A stretch of 64,000 nt of DNA from Coniferiporia sulphurascens. Lineage: Eukaryota > Basidiomycota > Agaricomycetes > Hymenochaetales > Hymenochaetaceae. Both the position numbers and the translations under genes were made by a program. This document shows positions 1 through 11,003 of the stretch, one piece after another. The stretch is from positions 372,001-436,000 of the forward strand of contig NBBA01000016.1 in the NCBI GenBank assembly GCA_002794785.1, given 5' to 3'. Position 1 is the first letter of the stretch. Every line of letters begins with the position of its first letter. The notes beneath the pieces were generated by a model. The model saw only the letters and a list, made by a program, of their open reading frames with translations. It was not told the origin of the DNA and ran no database searches.

Positions 1-940
1 CATCTTTACAGCATTGACATAGGTTCCTTGTATCGATTAGAGTTATGGGTCTTGCCATGTCGATCTTGCTAATCTGTTGATCCGGCAATCACAATTTTCA
101 TCAATTTACTAACACTGGTGCTCCTGCCAGTGGGCTTGTCCATTAGATCTGTATTTGGATCCTTTGGTTCATCCTCTGTTGCAGCTGGTGTTGCTACCTG
201 ACTGGACAGAGCTTGTGCAGATGGCTGAGGAATTTGACTAGGCACTATTGAGGTGCTTCTGTTGGAGGATTCACCTGTTATGATGAACTACAGGTGTGTA
301 AGATACTGGGTACTTGGAAGGAAAGCTGAATTACATCACTGCGAGGCCTTTTTGCAGGCATCCTGGGAGTGCGCATGAGGTCTAGACCATCTCCAGAGCT
401 CTCAGCAAAAATTGCAGTAGTTCACTTTCTTTTGACTGTGGATATAAGAATAAAAATAATGACAGCTAACTCTTAAGTGTGAGAATACCTTGTGTACCTG
501 GATTTGAGATAGCCAAGGACCCATCTTCATTGACTTCTTCATCTTGGTCTGAATCCAAAAGCTGTTGCCCACTTTCCTGTTCTCCAGGACCCAAATGACC
601 TAGGGGACCAGTTTCTGCACCAAGCCCATCAGAGAACTGAGTGGTAGGGAAGTCATCTTCATCCTCCAACTGCATCTGGGTTTTAGCCCTTTCCCTCACA
701 GCTAAGAGGTGTGAAATTCATTAGTAGAGTTGCTGAACAGTAAATGTTTAAAACAAATTGCAATTTACCTTTTGCTCTAGCCTCTTCCAAAGCCTTAGAT
801 GATTTTTCAGCCAGTGACTCAGCTAACCTCTTGTTTGCCTCTTCAAGCTGTTTCTGGAGCCTAGCCACTTCATTGGATGAAGCAAGGCTATTATCACCAT
901 TGGACTTCTTGCCCTTGATTGTCCTTTTTTGTCCAGCCAT
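1..940 (-). CDS. Partial transposon-associated coiled-coil protein gene, runs off the left edge
   Basis: The start codon is at 940-938 and the protein opens MAGQKRTIKGKKS. A Leu/Glu/Lys-rich coiled coil follows (about residues 25-60). Exon 1 can be closed at 769 with a GTAA donor and resumes at 701 after a TTAG acceptor, which keeps the frame into an acidic stretch rich in Glu, Asp and Gln. Further in-frame pieces at about 360-405 (a basic MPAKRPRSD-like patch) and 40-270 suggest more exons beyond the edge. There is no enzymatic domain. I recognise this style of protein only as something common near agaricomycete transposons; the function is unknown. The exons after 490 are uncertain. Confidence 0.4.
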
Positions 941-1139
941 TTTGTTGTACAGAAGTAGAGGTAGAGGTAAGCAAGAAGGTAATGGTAAGTAATAAAGATG
1001 TGTGCTTCCCAAAAAGGCAAATGAGGTGTGATTTAAAACTATATAGTTTTAATATTTTTATTTGGAAAGCCACCATTCTTGTATCAACAAGTGACTTATT
1101 TACAAGTACAACATACAGCATAAAGGGGAGGATGCCCTG

Positions 1140-1860
1140 CTAGAACTCTCCCCTCTTCGAGATGTTGCCCAACTACCTGAATGCCCATGGGGAGCCTGGC
1201 CATCTTTTGTGCATTGTACATCGCAAATGCATCATGTGCAACCACATTCTTCGAACAAAGTTCCCTGCAGATCATAGGAGAAAGTCAGTCATGCACTGGG
1301 TCCACTTTTGTAATTAGTAGCACTCTGGCAGTGTAATTTAGCTGGATATCAATAATTTGATAATTGTGTGAATTCAAGTTTTGGCCAGAAGTTGATAGAA
1401 TGATACAAATGAAAATCTATAAGCATACACAGTGAAATCCTGGCACTTACCAGGTTGAACAAGAATGAGTATCCACAGACCTTCCATCCACCCTTCATGC
1501 CTCCATTCGGCACTGCCATTAGCGTGTTCGGTGCTGTCAGCAAAAAGTCTAGCTGTGCTTGCCCCCAAGCTTCAAACCACTGTGCATGGTATCCTTCCCC
1601 TTGCTCTACAAGTTTATAATATTCTTGTATGGTCTTTTTGCAGAAGCCTTCAAGGAGGCTTGCATAGACAGCATCACACCATATGTAATGTACCCACTAA
1701 ATATACAGCCAGTGCAGGACATGTGGAAGATGTAGCCACGTGTGCGCAAGTGTCATACCAGCATCATGAGGCTCTCCCCAAAGTAATGGGGCAAAGGCAG
1801 TTTTGCCTATTTCCATATTAGAGTTGTGGTATCAGTTGTATTGGGTACATTTGTCTATAG
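1140..1860 (-). pseudogene. Decayed mobile-element-type gene fragment
   Basis: Minus-strand pieces read as protein, for example LLEGFCKKTIQEYYKLVEQG near 1590-1660 and a downstream piece near 1140-1260. In-frame stops interrupt the upstream part near 1690-1710. It resembles the long, poorly conserved ORFs carried by agaricomycete elements and may belong to the same element as the neighbouring coiled-coil gene. No catalytic motif is visible. Confidence in any single gene model is low. Confidence 0.25.
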
Positions 1861-3316
1861 ACAGGTATATGATGGACTAGCCTCCATCAACAAGGAGTAA
1901 CTGCGAAGCTATTTGGAGACCCTCATACGGGTTTGGCAGGGTACTGCTGGCATTTATTCTTGTTTATCGAACAGCAACAGTAAAGGGGAACATACCAGTT
2001 GATGACTTCGTATCCACCTAGCCCTAAATTGTCCACCACGGACATCGGAGCATGACGACAGGCGGGTGACAGGGGACAACGCCTATTCCGTCATGAGGAT
2101 ATAATTACCTTGGGACATCAGGTGTCCTTGGGTGTCTGGCGGAGGCGATTGAGCATGCCAGAACGTGGCGGTGTGCCCACGTCTGCACCAAGTGGGACCC
2201 AATCCTGTCCAGCATATGCGCCCGCTGAACGTTGGCCTGGCTCTGGGTGCGCTTCGGGGCTCACAACGACGATAGGTGGCGCGGGGGATGCACAATCCGG
2301 CTGCACAAACCTGGGCTCCGGAGGTCGAAGGAACCTGTCCCGCGCCTGTCTGTGCGCCGACACATGTACCATAGATGCCATTAGACGAGCTGGCGCCCGT
2401 GTTGGTATTTGCGCCAGTGCTGCCAAAGGAGAATGCGGTAGTCGGGATCTGTGGTAGCTGAGGTTTGGGTGGAGGGGGAAGGGCGACACCATTTGTAGAT
2501 TTATCATCCTTGTTCTTGTTCAAAAATTGGAATCCTTCCTACTAAGCTAGGAGATGTAAGATGATATTGAGGGGAAATGACAATGTTGGGGGCAAATGGA
2601 CCAACCAATTTCTTTTTCAGGCCTTTCAGACGGACGACATGGTGATTATAGGTGATGTATAATGAGTGTCAGACATGAAATACCGCGAAGCTTTGACTGC
2701 ATGAGGAGAAAGAGAAATAGAGAGATTATGGAGGATTGAGGGCCGAGACGTGTCGGATTGTGAATGTGCTCAACAGATGGTGATCTCCTTGCTCTCGCAG
2801 GATGAGTTCTGACCGTGTGAGTTGTTTACTCTCGGCCCAACACGGTCATCCCGTCCTCGACACCTAGAGGTAAGGGTAGCGCGGTCAGATGAAATGACAT
2901 CAGTAGACGGAGAGACAGAGAGTGCTCGCACCTGCAGGGATGTCGATGGTGACGGACTTCCTGATGCGAACTCTGCCTACACCACTGCAGTCGCCACACT
3001 CGCCCCCCCCCTCCCCGCGGCGCAGTCGTGCCGGTGCCGTGGCAGGCTAGGTACATGGAGGCCATCTGAAACCCGGAATCAATCACGAACGTCCGTGTTC
3101 CCGTTCCACCGCACATCCCGCATGTTGTTCTTTTTTATCCCGGTCTTCAGTCCGCTCCTATTGCAGTTTGCGATAGGTGTTATGTTAACAGCCCGCTTCA
3201 CCCCCTTTACAGCATCCAAAAATCAGTAAATTTTATTGCAAAGAAAGGCTCGATGATGCGAAAGCAAAACCCGTTACCCGCACAGTCCGGGTTAGGGGTC
3301 AAAATGCCAAAATGCA
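1861..3316. other. No convincing gene; Pro/Ser/Gly-rich open frame at 2083-2523
   Basis: The only long frame is on the minus strand at 2083-2523. It opens with a Lys/Asp-rich start, then Pro- and Ser/Gly/Thr-rich sequence, and then an Arg-rich tail that looks like read-through of non-coding GC-rich DNA. No domain or splice pattern supports it. The rest holds no recognisable feature. Confidence 0.3.
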
Positions 3317-3535
3317 TTACAACAAAAAAAGACTACTGAGATCAACATCCCCGCTGCCCAATCCCAAGCCTTTGAAAATCTCGACAAGCAAACATGTGGC
3401 ACCCCAAGCTGCCTTCCAGCTCCGAAGAACAAGGCCTATGGCAGGGGAAAATTTTTGAGCAAAACTCACACAGAGGTTGGCAACGACGGTATGGATGCTG
3501 GCGAGCATGAGCCCAGACGATGAGAAGGTGGAGAG

Positions 3536-3720
3536 GTGGACATGAAGTTCATAGGCACACGCAGACTTGTCAGTCAGCACAAAATCCCTAAGTCCATCAA
3601 CAATTGTCTGATTCCATTGCGTGCTATCCATTTGGAAGGCACAGTTATCAGGAAATCCAGGCATGCTTCCCACCCCATTCAAGTAAACCATTGCAGGTTT
3701 GCCTCTGCATTTGTATTTCA
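3536..3720 (-). pseudogene. Duplicated fragment of a GH5_9 glucanase exon
   Basis: This stretch repeats, with about 10-15% differences by eye, the sequence at about 4440-4560 inside the neighbouring glucanase. Both encode versions of LNGVGSxPGFPxNCxF and MDSTQWNQTIVDG. The fragment stands alone, without the catalytic exons, and after the shared part its frame runs into unrelated sequence. It lies downstream of the glucanase 3' end on the same strand. The simplest reading is a local partial duplication that is non-functional alone. Confidence 0.6.
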
Positions 3721-3911
3721 TGCCGTCGGCAGGGGAGTGACCAGCATTCAGTGTGCGAGCCTCGTGGAGGTTGCGCTGCCCATACACGTAGCTACAGGAG
3801 TATCAGGCAGAGAGAAAACCACGGGTCAAGGCTGGATAGAAGAGCGTAAGCCACCATATATTACAGATAGACTATCACCGAGGATATTAGTTAATATTTG
3901 AGCACCACTTA

Positions 3912-5666
3912 CTAGCTGCACCCCACGACTTCCGTCAGACGGCTCACCATGTCGGATGGATCCGCCCAGCCGTCACCGACACTGGGCGTCTTTGGTGCGC
4001 CAGTAAACGTGTCGGGAGGCAGCGTCGGCAGGGTAGTCGTGGATGTGTACGTCGGCATGAGGCTCACATCGCCCGTGACCCCGCTGATTGTGGTGGGTGG
4101 CCATGCGGTGAATGACGAGCATACGTCTGCAGAGATTGTCCCTGCGCCTGCGCCGCCTGTCTGCCATGCGGAAAACGTGCCGTCGAATTGCAATCCGGTG
4201 ACACTGAGCGAAGCGCACTCCCCAATGGCATCATGCGGGTCGGTAGGCATCCAACCGCCTTCGAGTCCAAGCTGGTACGACCATAGTGGGGACTGTACAG
4301 TGTTTGTTGCCGAAGTATTACCGACCTAGAATACAGTGAGTGCGCTTCAGTCTGCGAGCAACTGCGGTTTAAAAAGAGAAATACTCCGACCTTCCACGTC
4401 CAGAAGAACCAGTGCTGCAATGCGTCCATGCTAGCAAGCGCAAAATCCCTATGGCCATCAACAATTGTCTGGTTCCATTGCGTGCTATCCATCCAGAAGG
4501 TGCAGTTACCGGGAAATCCAGGCACACTGCCCACCCCATTCAAGTAAAAGCCGCAGTCATTGATGCCATTACTAAATTCGCCCACAACAGTCACTCCGAA
4601 AGCTGTTTGGCTGCCGGAATCATAAGAGGAACAAGTCAATTTAGTATATATTTGTAACATGAAGTTGGCATACCTTGTGTTTTATGGTCAGCCCCCAGGC
4701 ATTGCACGCCTTTGCAGGCCAGAGGCCAATGGGATCCATGCTCTGGCCACTGAATGCAAAACATTGATGTGTATCCAGGTTTATGCGATCCAATCCTGGG
4801 AAGAAGTTTGCCCAATCTGAAAGACTTGAAGCCGTCATGAATGCTGATGAACGAGCCGTTGCCTCGACCAATACCCGTAATGTTACGAACGATATCATAA
4901 GCTTGGAGATAGCTTAAAGACACAGTTAGAGGACGAGAAAGAAATCATGTACAGTACGCACAAATGAGATATCTGATCCTGACCCATACTCCCACTGAGC
5001 GGCTCGTTAATGATTCCAAACATCGAGATGAGGTCCTTATACTCAGGTTGACTTATAAACTCGGCGATCACATGGATGTAGTCAAGCATACGCTGCGCAT
5101 TTGCGAATCCCATGATACTGTTAAGAAAGCTTATCTGTCCTTCCTTTCCGGAATGGTTGTACCTGTTCTGTGAGCCAGGAGCCATGTGCAAGTCTAGGTT
5201 GACACGTAGACCGTACTTGCGTGCCCAGCGGAAAAGGCGAAGCGTGTACTTCCTTGAGGTACGAGCAAGGAACAGTTTGGTATCATTAATAGTTGACCAT
5301 TCGTCGACAGTCCAATAGGGAATCGGCACACGAATCCAGTTGAGGCCCACACCAGCAATTTGAGTGATATCCTGTTCAGTACTTCAAAAGTTTGGGTCTT
5401 CAGACATGTCTTTCATGTTGGTATTTACACACTGGTTCACTCACATGAACATGTTATAATGGTCCTCTATCCACGACAGTCCACCGCCCATAGATGTATC
5501 CGCAGCCATCGCCTGCGACAGTGATCACCCATCGATGACCGGTGGCATTGACGGATTTTGGTACTTCTTGAAGAGCACAGGCACAATAAACAGCTCGAGC
5601 ACGAACCACCCTCCTAGATTGACACCATACACTTTGTCAACATGCAGGATAGAAGACTGCAGGGCT
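3912..5666 (-). pseudogene. Decayed glycoside hydrolase family 5 (GH5_9) exo-beta-1,3-glucanase
   Basis: In the family these enzymes trim beta-1,3-glucan of the cell wall. Recognisable pieces in order are VNLGGWFV (5600s), AMAADT, GLNWIRVPIPYW, ARKYGLRVNLDLH, the acid/base motif FGIINEP, and the nucleophile motif VVGEFSNG near 4560. The last is WFFWTW, then WSYQLGLEGGWMPTDP and a conserved tail ending near CS. Introns fit at about 5444-5382, 4961-4913 and 4400-4326. Two lesions stand out. A TGA at 5525-5527 sits where the family usually has Trp, just before LSQAMAAD. A one-base frame change near 4822-4830 sits between ISIHDGF and LSDWANFF. The splice near 4660 also does not keep frame. No signal-peptide exon was found; tRNA-like repeat sequence lies where it should be. 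A probable donor after the last Cys-Ser means the true 3' end may lie beyond 3912. Confidence 0.75.
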
Positions 5667-5739
5667 TGGGAGGTTCAGCAGCGTGATGAGCATGCTGTAC
5701 GCAGCGTGTCTGGCCCACAGGAATTGTAGCACTTATTAG

Positions 5740-6075
5740 GAAAAAATAATAAAAATTCCCTTGCTTTCACTGGGCTCGAACCCAGGACTTGACCCTCCCA
5801 CTGCAGCATCTGGGGGAGAAAGCCACAAAACATAAGATAAAATAAAATAAAATAGAGAAGGGTACCATTGTTCATGCCATACACAATACCACTGGAACCT
5901 AGGGAACCTAGAGAACAAGACTTAATATCATCTCAGTATCTGTGCCATTCCCAGTAGCGGATGCATAAGGTTTGGAAACCTGAAAGCACCTGACTCTGAA
6001 CGAGCCTCCATACGGTTCGGAAACCGCTCAACCACTGAGCCATCCTGGCCATGGAAACTCCCCCTATAACAGGTC
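5740..6075 (-). repeat. Possible tRNA-derived SINE (A-box and B-box-like motifs)
   Basis: Read on the minus strand, GGCTCAGTGGTTGAGCG near 6035-6050 is a perfect D-arm/A-box (GCTC and GAGC stem). About 270 bases on, CTGGGTTCGAGCCCAG near 5766-5781 contains a B-box-like GGTTCGAGCC flanked by complementary bases. It is followed by a T/A-rich tail near 5735-5757. The spacing is far too long for a tRNA, so this is either one SINE with an insertion or two separate pieces. No target duplication was found. It occupies the place of the missing 5' end of the decayed glucanase. Confidence 0.35.
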
Positions 6076-6107
6076 CTATAACCCCCTTATGACAAATCAG
6101 ATTACAG

Positions 6108-7555
6108 ATGCTCACCAAACTCTTCTTAAAAATTTATTCAGCCTCTCGAAGTATTAGAACAATTATTACTTATGGCACCCTCCTCACAGCTTTCAGTCTC
6201 CTTATTCTTGATTCGAATGCCATAGCCGCACCGGCTTTGTCATGCCCGGCTGCAGGAGCATCGTCTTCGTCCTCTGTTGCAGCAGCTAGCGATGTCGCAA
6301 GCTCTGTCGCCTCAAGCTTTGTCACAAAAGCCACTCCCGTTGCAAGTTCCTTGGCAAAGGTTACTACCCATGCTGCAAGCTCCTCAGCGAAGGCTACCCA
6401 CGCTGCAAGCTCCTCGGCAAAGGCCACTCAGGCCGCAAGCTCTTCTGCGAAAGTGACTGCCACTTCCGTGAAGTCAAGCACCACTGGGAAGTCCACTGGT
6501 GCTTCCAAGGCTACCGGAGCGTCCCTGGCTGCGGCTCCTAGTGCGACTGGCACGTCGTCCATGGCTGCTAGCTTCGGAAGCTGCTCGTCGCCCGAGATCA
6601 AGTTTGCGGCTGGCCTCGATGGACGTAAGGAGACATCCTTCGCCCCTGTTAACACGAGTGAGTCCAGTCCGAACCCCCTGTTTGCGCACTTCAGACTAAT
6701 GCTTATTTCGTCTCAGACTCTTTCAACCATGGCTCTGCCAACGCGATCACGGTCATCACCGATTTCATATGCCAACAGCTGCAATCCAAGTGCAAGGCAA
6801 ACGCCACTGCGATTGCGGACTGCAAGACCGGCACCACTGCTGCGGGCACCAGTGCGCAGGCCGACACGTTTAACGCTGCATTCGGCATCAAGTCCAACTT
6901 TGCGAATGTGGCTGCTGTCAACAACCAGGGAAAGACAGTTGGTGGATCTTCAGCGACGGCTGCCTTGTCATCCGCTTTGACCAATGGCGCTGTAGCATCG
7001 TCCACAGCTGCAGTATCGTCCTCGTCTGTAGTAGCGTCCTCATCTGTAGCATCGTCCTCGTCTGCGGCTTCGTCCACGTCCTCAAGCTCTGCCGGCAGCT
7101 CCAGCGCTGAGCAGTCTTCGAACAGTGCGTATTTTATTCTTCCGCTATAAAAAAAAGTATGGATACTCGAGGCTGACGCACACTTTTACATAGTTCTTGA
7201 CCCGGCCGTAATTGCCACTGGCTTTGCTCAGGACGGACAGGCGACCCCCACAGCGGGCCAGGTTGCGTCACTCACTTCGACAAACAACTTCATCAACTTC
7301 TGCCTGACAGTCAACAAGCTCATAACGAACGGACAGCAGATCCAGACAGGCTCGTGCAACCCTGCCCCTATGGGTGTTATCGCAGTGACAACCAACATGC
7401 CGAGCTCCAAGTTCACGTTCCCCACCAACTTCGGCTCAGTCAAGGTGAACATGGCGTTCACGATTTCGATGGCAATCAACAACCTCGAGACTGGCAACTT
7501 TGGGGCACCGGTCTCGTTCTTTTTCTGGTTTCTGTTAGGCAGCGGCCAGGAATAA
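6108..7555 (+). pseudogene. Ser/Ala/Thr-rich secreted-type protein, 3' truncated
   Basis: Three exons fit: 6108-6657, 6717-7124 and 7194-7555, with introns GTGAGT..CTCAG and GTGCGT..CATAG. The product has a hydrophobic N-terminal segment (about residues 20-42, a signal peptide or anchor) and repeated Ala-Ser-Ser-Ser-Ala-Lys units. The body carries KFAAGLDGRKETSFAPVN, a second Ser-rich block, and AGQVASLTSTNNFINFC. I know this arrangement from abundant secreted proteins of wood-decay and mycorrhizal agaricomycetes. The role is unknown, but the pattern is extracellular. In those relatives the chain continues well beyond the NLETGNF motif. Here it degenerates into a Phe-rich tail and stops about 20 residues later, so the C-terminus seems lost. 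The start may be further downstream. Confidence 0.5.
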
Positions 7556-8229
7556 CTTGACAGGGCCCCGAAGAGATCGATGAAATGCTGACTAGCACAA
7601 AAAGAACACCTAGTAATCTGAGGGAGGACTCAGAGGGACTATGTTCAGATCACGCGTAATGCTTAGACAACACAATGGTAAGTAGATTGCTCCAAAATGA
7701 CAGGGATATACAGGTAATACCTTAGATGACACTATGGTAAGTAGAAGAGAAGAACAGGAAACAATAATGTTTGGCTCGACTACTTATAGGGCAATCAGAA
7801 TGTGTGAAGGTATTACCAAAAGGGAAAGGTCACGAGTCATAATGAGTCATTCGACTAAAGGGGATCAGGGGAACAGGTGATCATGCCGAAAGGGGAAACA
7901 TGAAAGGAAAGCACAGAAAAGGAAAAAGGATCGGAGATAGACAGAAAAGGAAAGAAGATCGACTGCATCTAACACGTATACCTGATCAGTTAGCATGCTG
8001 AACAAAACTTGAGCAACTGTCACCTTCATCAATGGAAACTGTACACTGTTTCGATAGGGAGAGGACTGTGGTTTCTGAGGGAATGATAGTAAGAATAGGT
8101 AAAACTTGGTCACGTACACATGGGTGAGATAGATGTAGATTTTCCGTCTTTGCTTGTGAGCAATGTATGTAGCCGATGACATGTGCCTACCGCCTGTTTA
8201 ACGGCTGGCCCAACTCGAGCAGAAACCAC
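7556..8229. other. Gene-free spacer
   Basis: A and G-rich sequence with no reading frame worth keeping. It contains imperfect short direct repeats of the type ACAATGGTAAGTAGA (near 7671-7688 and 7729-7746). These could be subterminal sequence of the adjoining Plavaka element, but no terminal inverted repeat was confirmed. Confidence 0.3.
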
Positions 8230-8244
8230 CATCATCTCTCCTAT

Positions 8245-10144
8245 CATGCCACCAGCAACTAGAAACACTCCGTCAGATGCAACCAAGTACAAGAATGGTA
8301 GACCAAAGCTGCCAACTCGAGAAGAAGTCATTGCAAAAGCTGTTGCTAATGCAACTTTTGAGCCTACTATTGGTTCCAAGCAAGCTGCAGCTTCATGTCC
8401 AAACCGTGTCCAAGAAACACTACAGGCTTATGATAAAGCAGCAGGAGAGGTTATAAAGCCAAGTGAGGAGCATACACCAGTGACAGAGACCAATCCAGGT
8501 ACATTGCAAAATGTGCATGCAGTTGCTGACTCATCCCTGATCTTCGGACTTGACACAGCCATTGGAGGTCAATCAGAGTCAATCCAAGCCATGAAAAAAA
8601 AGCAGAAGGATTTCCAAGTGAGCTTTAAATCTTTCTTAATTTTAGCTGGTTAGTTTGATGTTTGTTGGAAGGGAATGACTAGACAAGAGAAGAAGGACCA
8701 CCATGCAAGCCATCATCTTGCTCAAGTTAAAGCTGCAGATGATGGTGCAGTACACCAGCAGCATCCCAAGGCTTCCAAGAGTCGGACAGAACAGAAAGTG
8801 CAGGCTACTGAGAATAACAACCAGAGGACCAAAGAAATTGCATCTTGTGCAAACACATTTATCTGCCGGGAGCCATCTCATGGCAGAGCCCTCTGTGGCA
8901 ATGATGAATGCACATTTCCAAGTAAGTCTATCTGATGCTTGATCTTGGACAATATTCTGATTGCTAGCAGACAAGGAGATAATTCCTAGTAACCTAGTCA
9001 TGGCAAGGTCCATGCCAGGATCAAGATCTGCTGATGTCTGTGTTACCTTCTGTCCTCTCTATGGTATCAGCTACTCATTCTAGGTTAAAACAGGGCTTCA
9101 TACCCACTATTTCAACTTATCAGCACCTCAAATGTGTCAGCAAATATGCCCTTGCTCAGCTTGCATATCCAAGCACCTATCACCTCTCCAGATTCCTTGA
9201 TGATGAGCAGGATGCTGAGGTCAAGTTGGCAATTTCTGATGCTGTTTCTTGGGTGTCCAAAAACCCTCGCCAGTCCCCAAGCTCCCAGGACGTCAGTGCA
9301 CCCCTGCACAAGTCCAGCCTCTCTAAGAGGCAGTTTAAGCGCTTGCTCAGGTCTGGAAAGAAATCTGCAGCAGCATTTCATGCTGAACATACTGCACTTT
9401 CCCAGAATCTAAGGCACAAAGCAGAAAGGGCTGCCAAGCATGCAGTGCAGAAGGCTGAGAAAGCACTCAGGGCAGATGCTAGGATGGCCAGGGAAGAGAC
9501 AGCACAAATCAAGGCAGAGGCTGAGAAAATTAAAGCTGAGCTCACAAAGACAGTGGAGGAAAAGGAGGAGATGGAAAGGAAGCTAAAGAGCTCAAAGGAC
9601 CTTGCAGATCTGCTGGCAGGCCTTCTTAGTAGGGCGACCAAAAGAGACTGGCACATAGACTCAAGAAGAAGCTGACCATAGCCCATGGCATCAAGCTGCA
9701 AGACATGGCTCATTTTGACACTATGCAACTTCACACCTTAATCCTGTGTACCCATGAAGTCATTCAGAATAATGACAGTATCAGGGGACTCATTAGGGAT
9801 GCCATTGAGAAAGCACATCCAGGGGAAGGGGATATCTATGTTAAGAAAATGGAGTACAGGGCCAATAAAGGTACAGTATGGATTTCTTAATACATATAAC
9901 ATACTAACATCCTGTATTTCTCACAGGACCCCATGGATATATTTGTCAGGATTATAGGGGAGAAAGTTCTAAGAGCTTTATTGAATCCTTTGAGAAGGGA
10001 TTGTATTTGGTTGATTCAGAGGTAGACTGGAAGGGGGGAATGGATGTTGAGAATTCTGGAGACAATGAGGCTGAGGGCCCTGTGGAAATGGAGGTTGATG
10101 AGCTGGAGGAGTTGATAGCTGAAGCTGCACAGCTTGAGAAATGA
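8245..10144 (+). CDS. Accessory coiled-coil gene of the Plavaka-type element
   Basis: Several consecutive in-frame blocks read as one spliced gene. The start is MPPATRNTPSDATKYKNGRP at 8245, with a second block near 8663-8935. A long block at about 9080-9660 has a strongly charged Ala/Glu/Lys heptad region of about 90 residues, clearly coiled coil. A final part follows at about 9660-9890 and, after a short intron, about 9927-10144, ending in an acidic Glu-rich tail with a stop at 10142-10144. No enzymatic motif is seen. It lies just upstream of, and in the same direction as, the Plavaka transposase. Such elements often carry extra ORFs of unknown role, and that is my inference here. Exact splice sites were not all resolved. 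Confidence 0.4.
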
Positions 10145-10444
10145 TATATTTGAAGGGAGATAGATAATTAGATAATCATGCTGACATATCTTGACTTTGA
10201 AATACATCCCCACTCAGTCCATTTTCCCACACCTACCTTGATCTTGAACCACCATCATCCCTTGTCAATTACTCTACAATCATGAACAACTTCAGGCAAA
10301 CCTCACTCCTCCAACAAACAAAAATTGATTGAATCTGTCTGCCTGTGGAACTGACTTCCCATCCATTCGTGGGAGGAACATTCACCTTTCCAGGGCCAAA
10401 AGCTGCAAATGGTACAATAAAGGGAAATTCTCAGAACTTGTCTC

Positions 10445-11003
10445 TGTTACAATTTTCCTTTACTTTCCCTTAATGCGCTGACTCACTTCCTCTTCATCAT
10501 CATCAGTCAGCGCAACTCCCCCATTTCTCTGCCTTACTCATCCTCATTCGCCTTGTGCTATAAGACGCCATGATGACACCTTATTGCACCATCATGACAT
10601 GCTTTGCTTACTGATACCTCAAAGTGTATTACCAAGACTTTCCTTGGGTTTCCATGACCTTCCATAGCCATGTAAACGACCCTACACATGACTCTACAGT
10701 AGCAAACACATAGAGTAGCATACAAGCATGTAACTTCAGTAGCACAAGCCCTAAGCTTGTGCTCTTTGTTCATACAAGCCCATTATCTGCTACCACCAGT
10801 CAACTGTGTGCCCTTTGGCCATTAGTCGCTTCATCGTAACCCGACACCGCTAAGAAGCACCTTGCATCCACATCATCGATCAGGAAGCCCCACCAATGAT
10901 CATCTTCGACTTACGACATCTAGGAAGCCCTGTTGCCGTACCATCAGTTCCGACAATCAGGAAGCCCCCAACGTCGATCACCGCGTAACTGTTGAGCTTA
11001 ACA
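10445..11003 (-). mobile_element. Solo LTR, copy 1, inserted in the Plavaka gene
   Basis: 559 bp. On the minus strand it starts TGTTAAGCTCAAC and ends AAAATTGTAACA, with TG...CA ends and TGTTA/TAACA short inverted repeats. It is flanked by a perfect 5-bp target duplication, GTCTC, at 10440-10444 and 11004-11008. It is closely similar along its length to the copies at 13454 and 18022. No internal retrotransposon genes lie beside it, so it is a solo LTR left by recombination between two LTRs. Confidence 0.92.
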
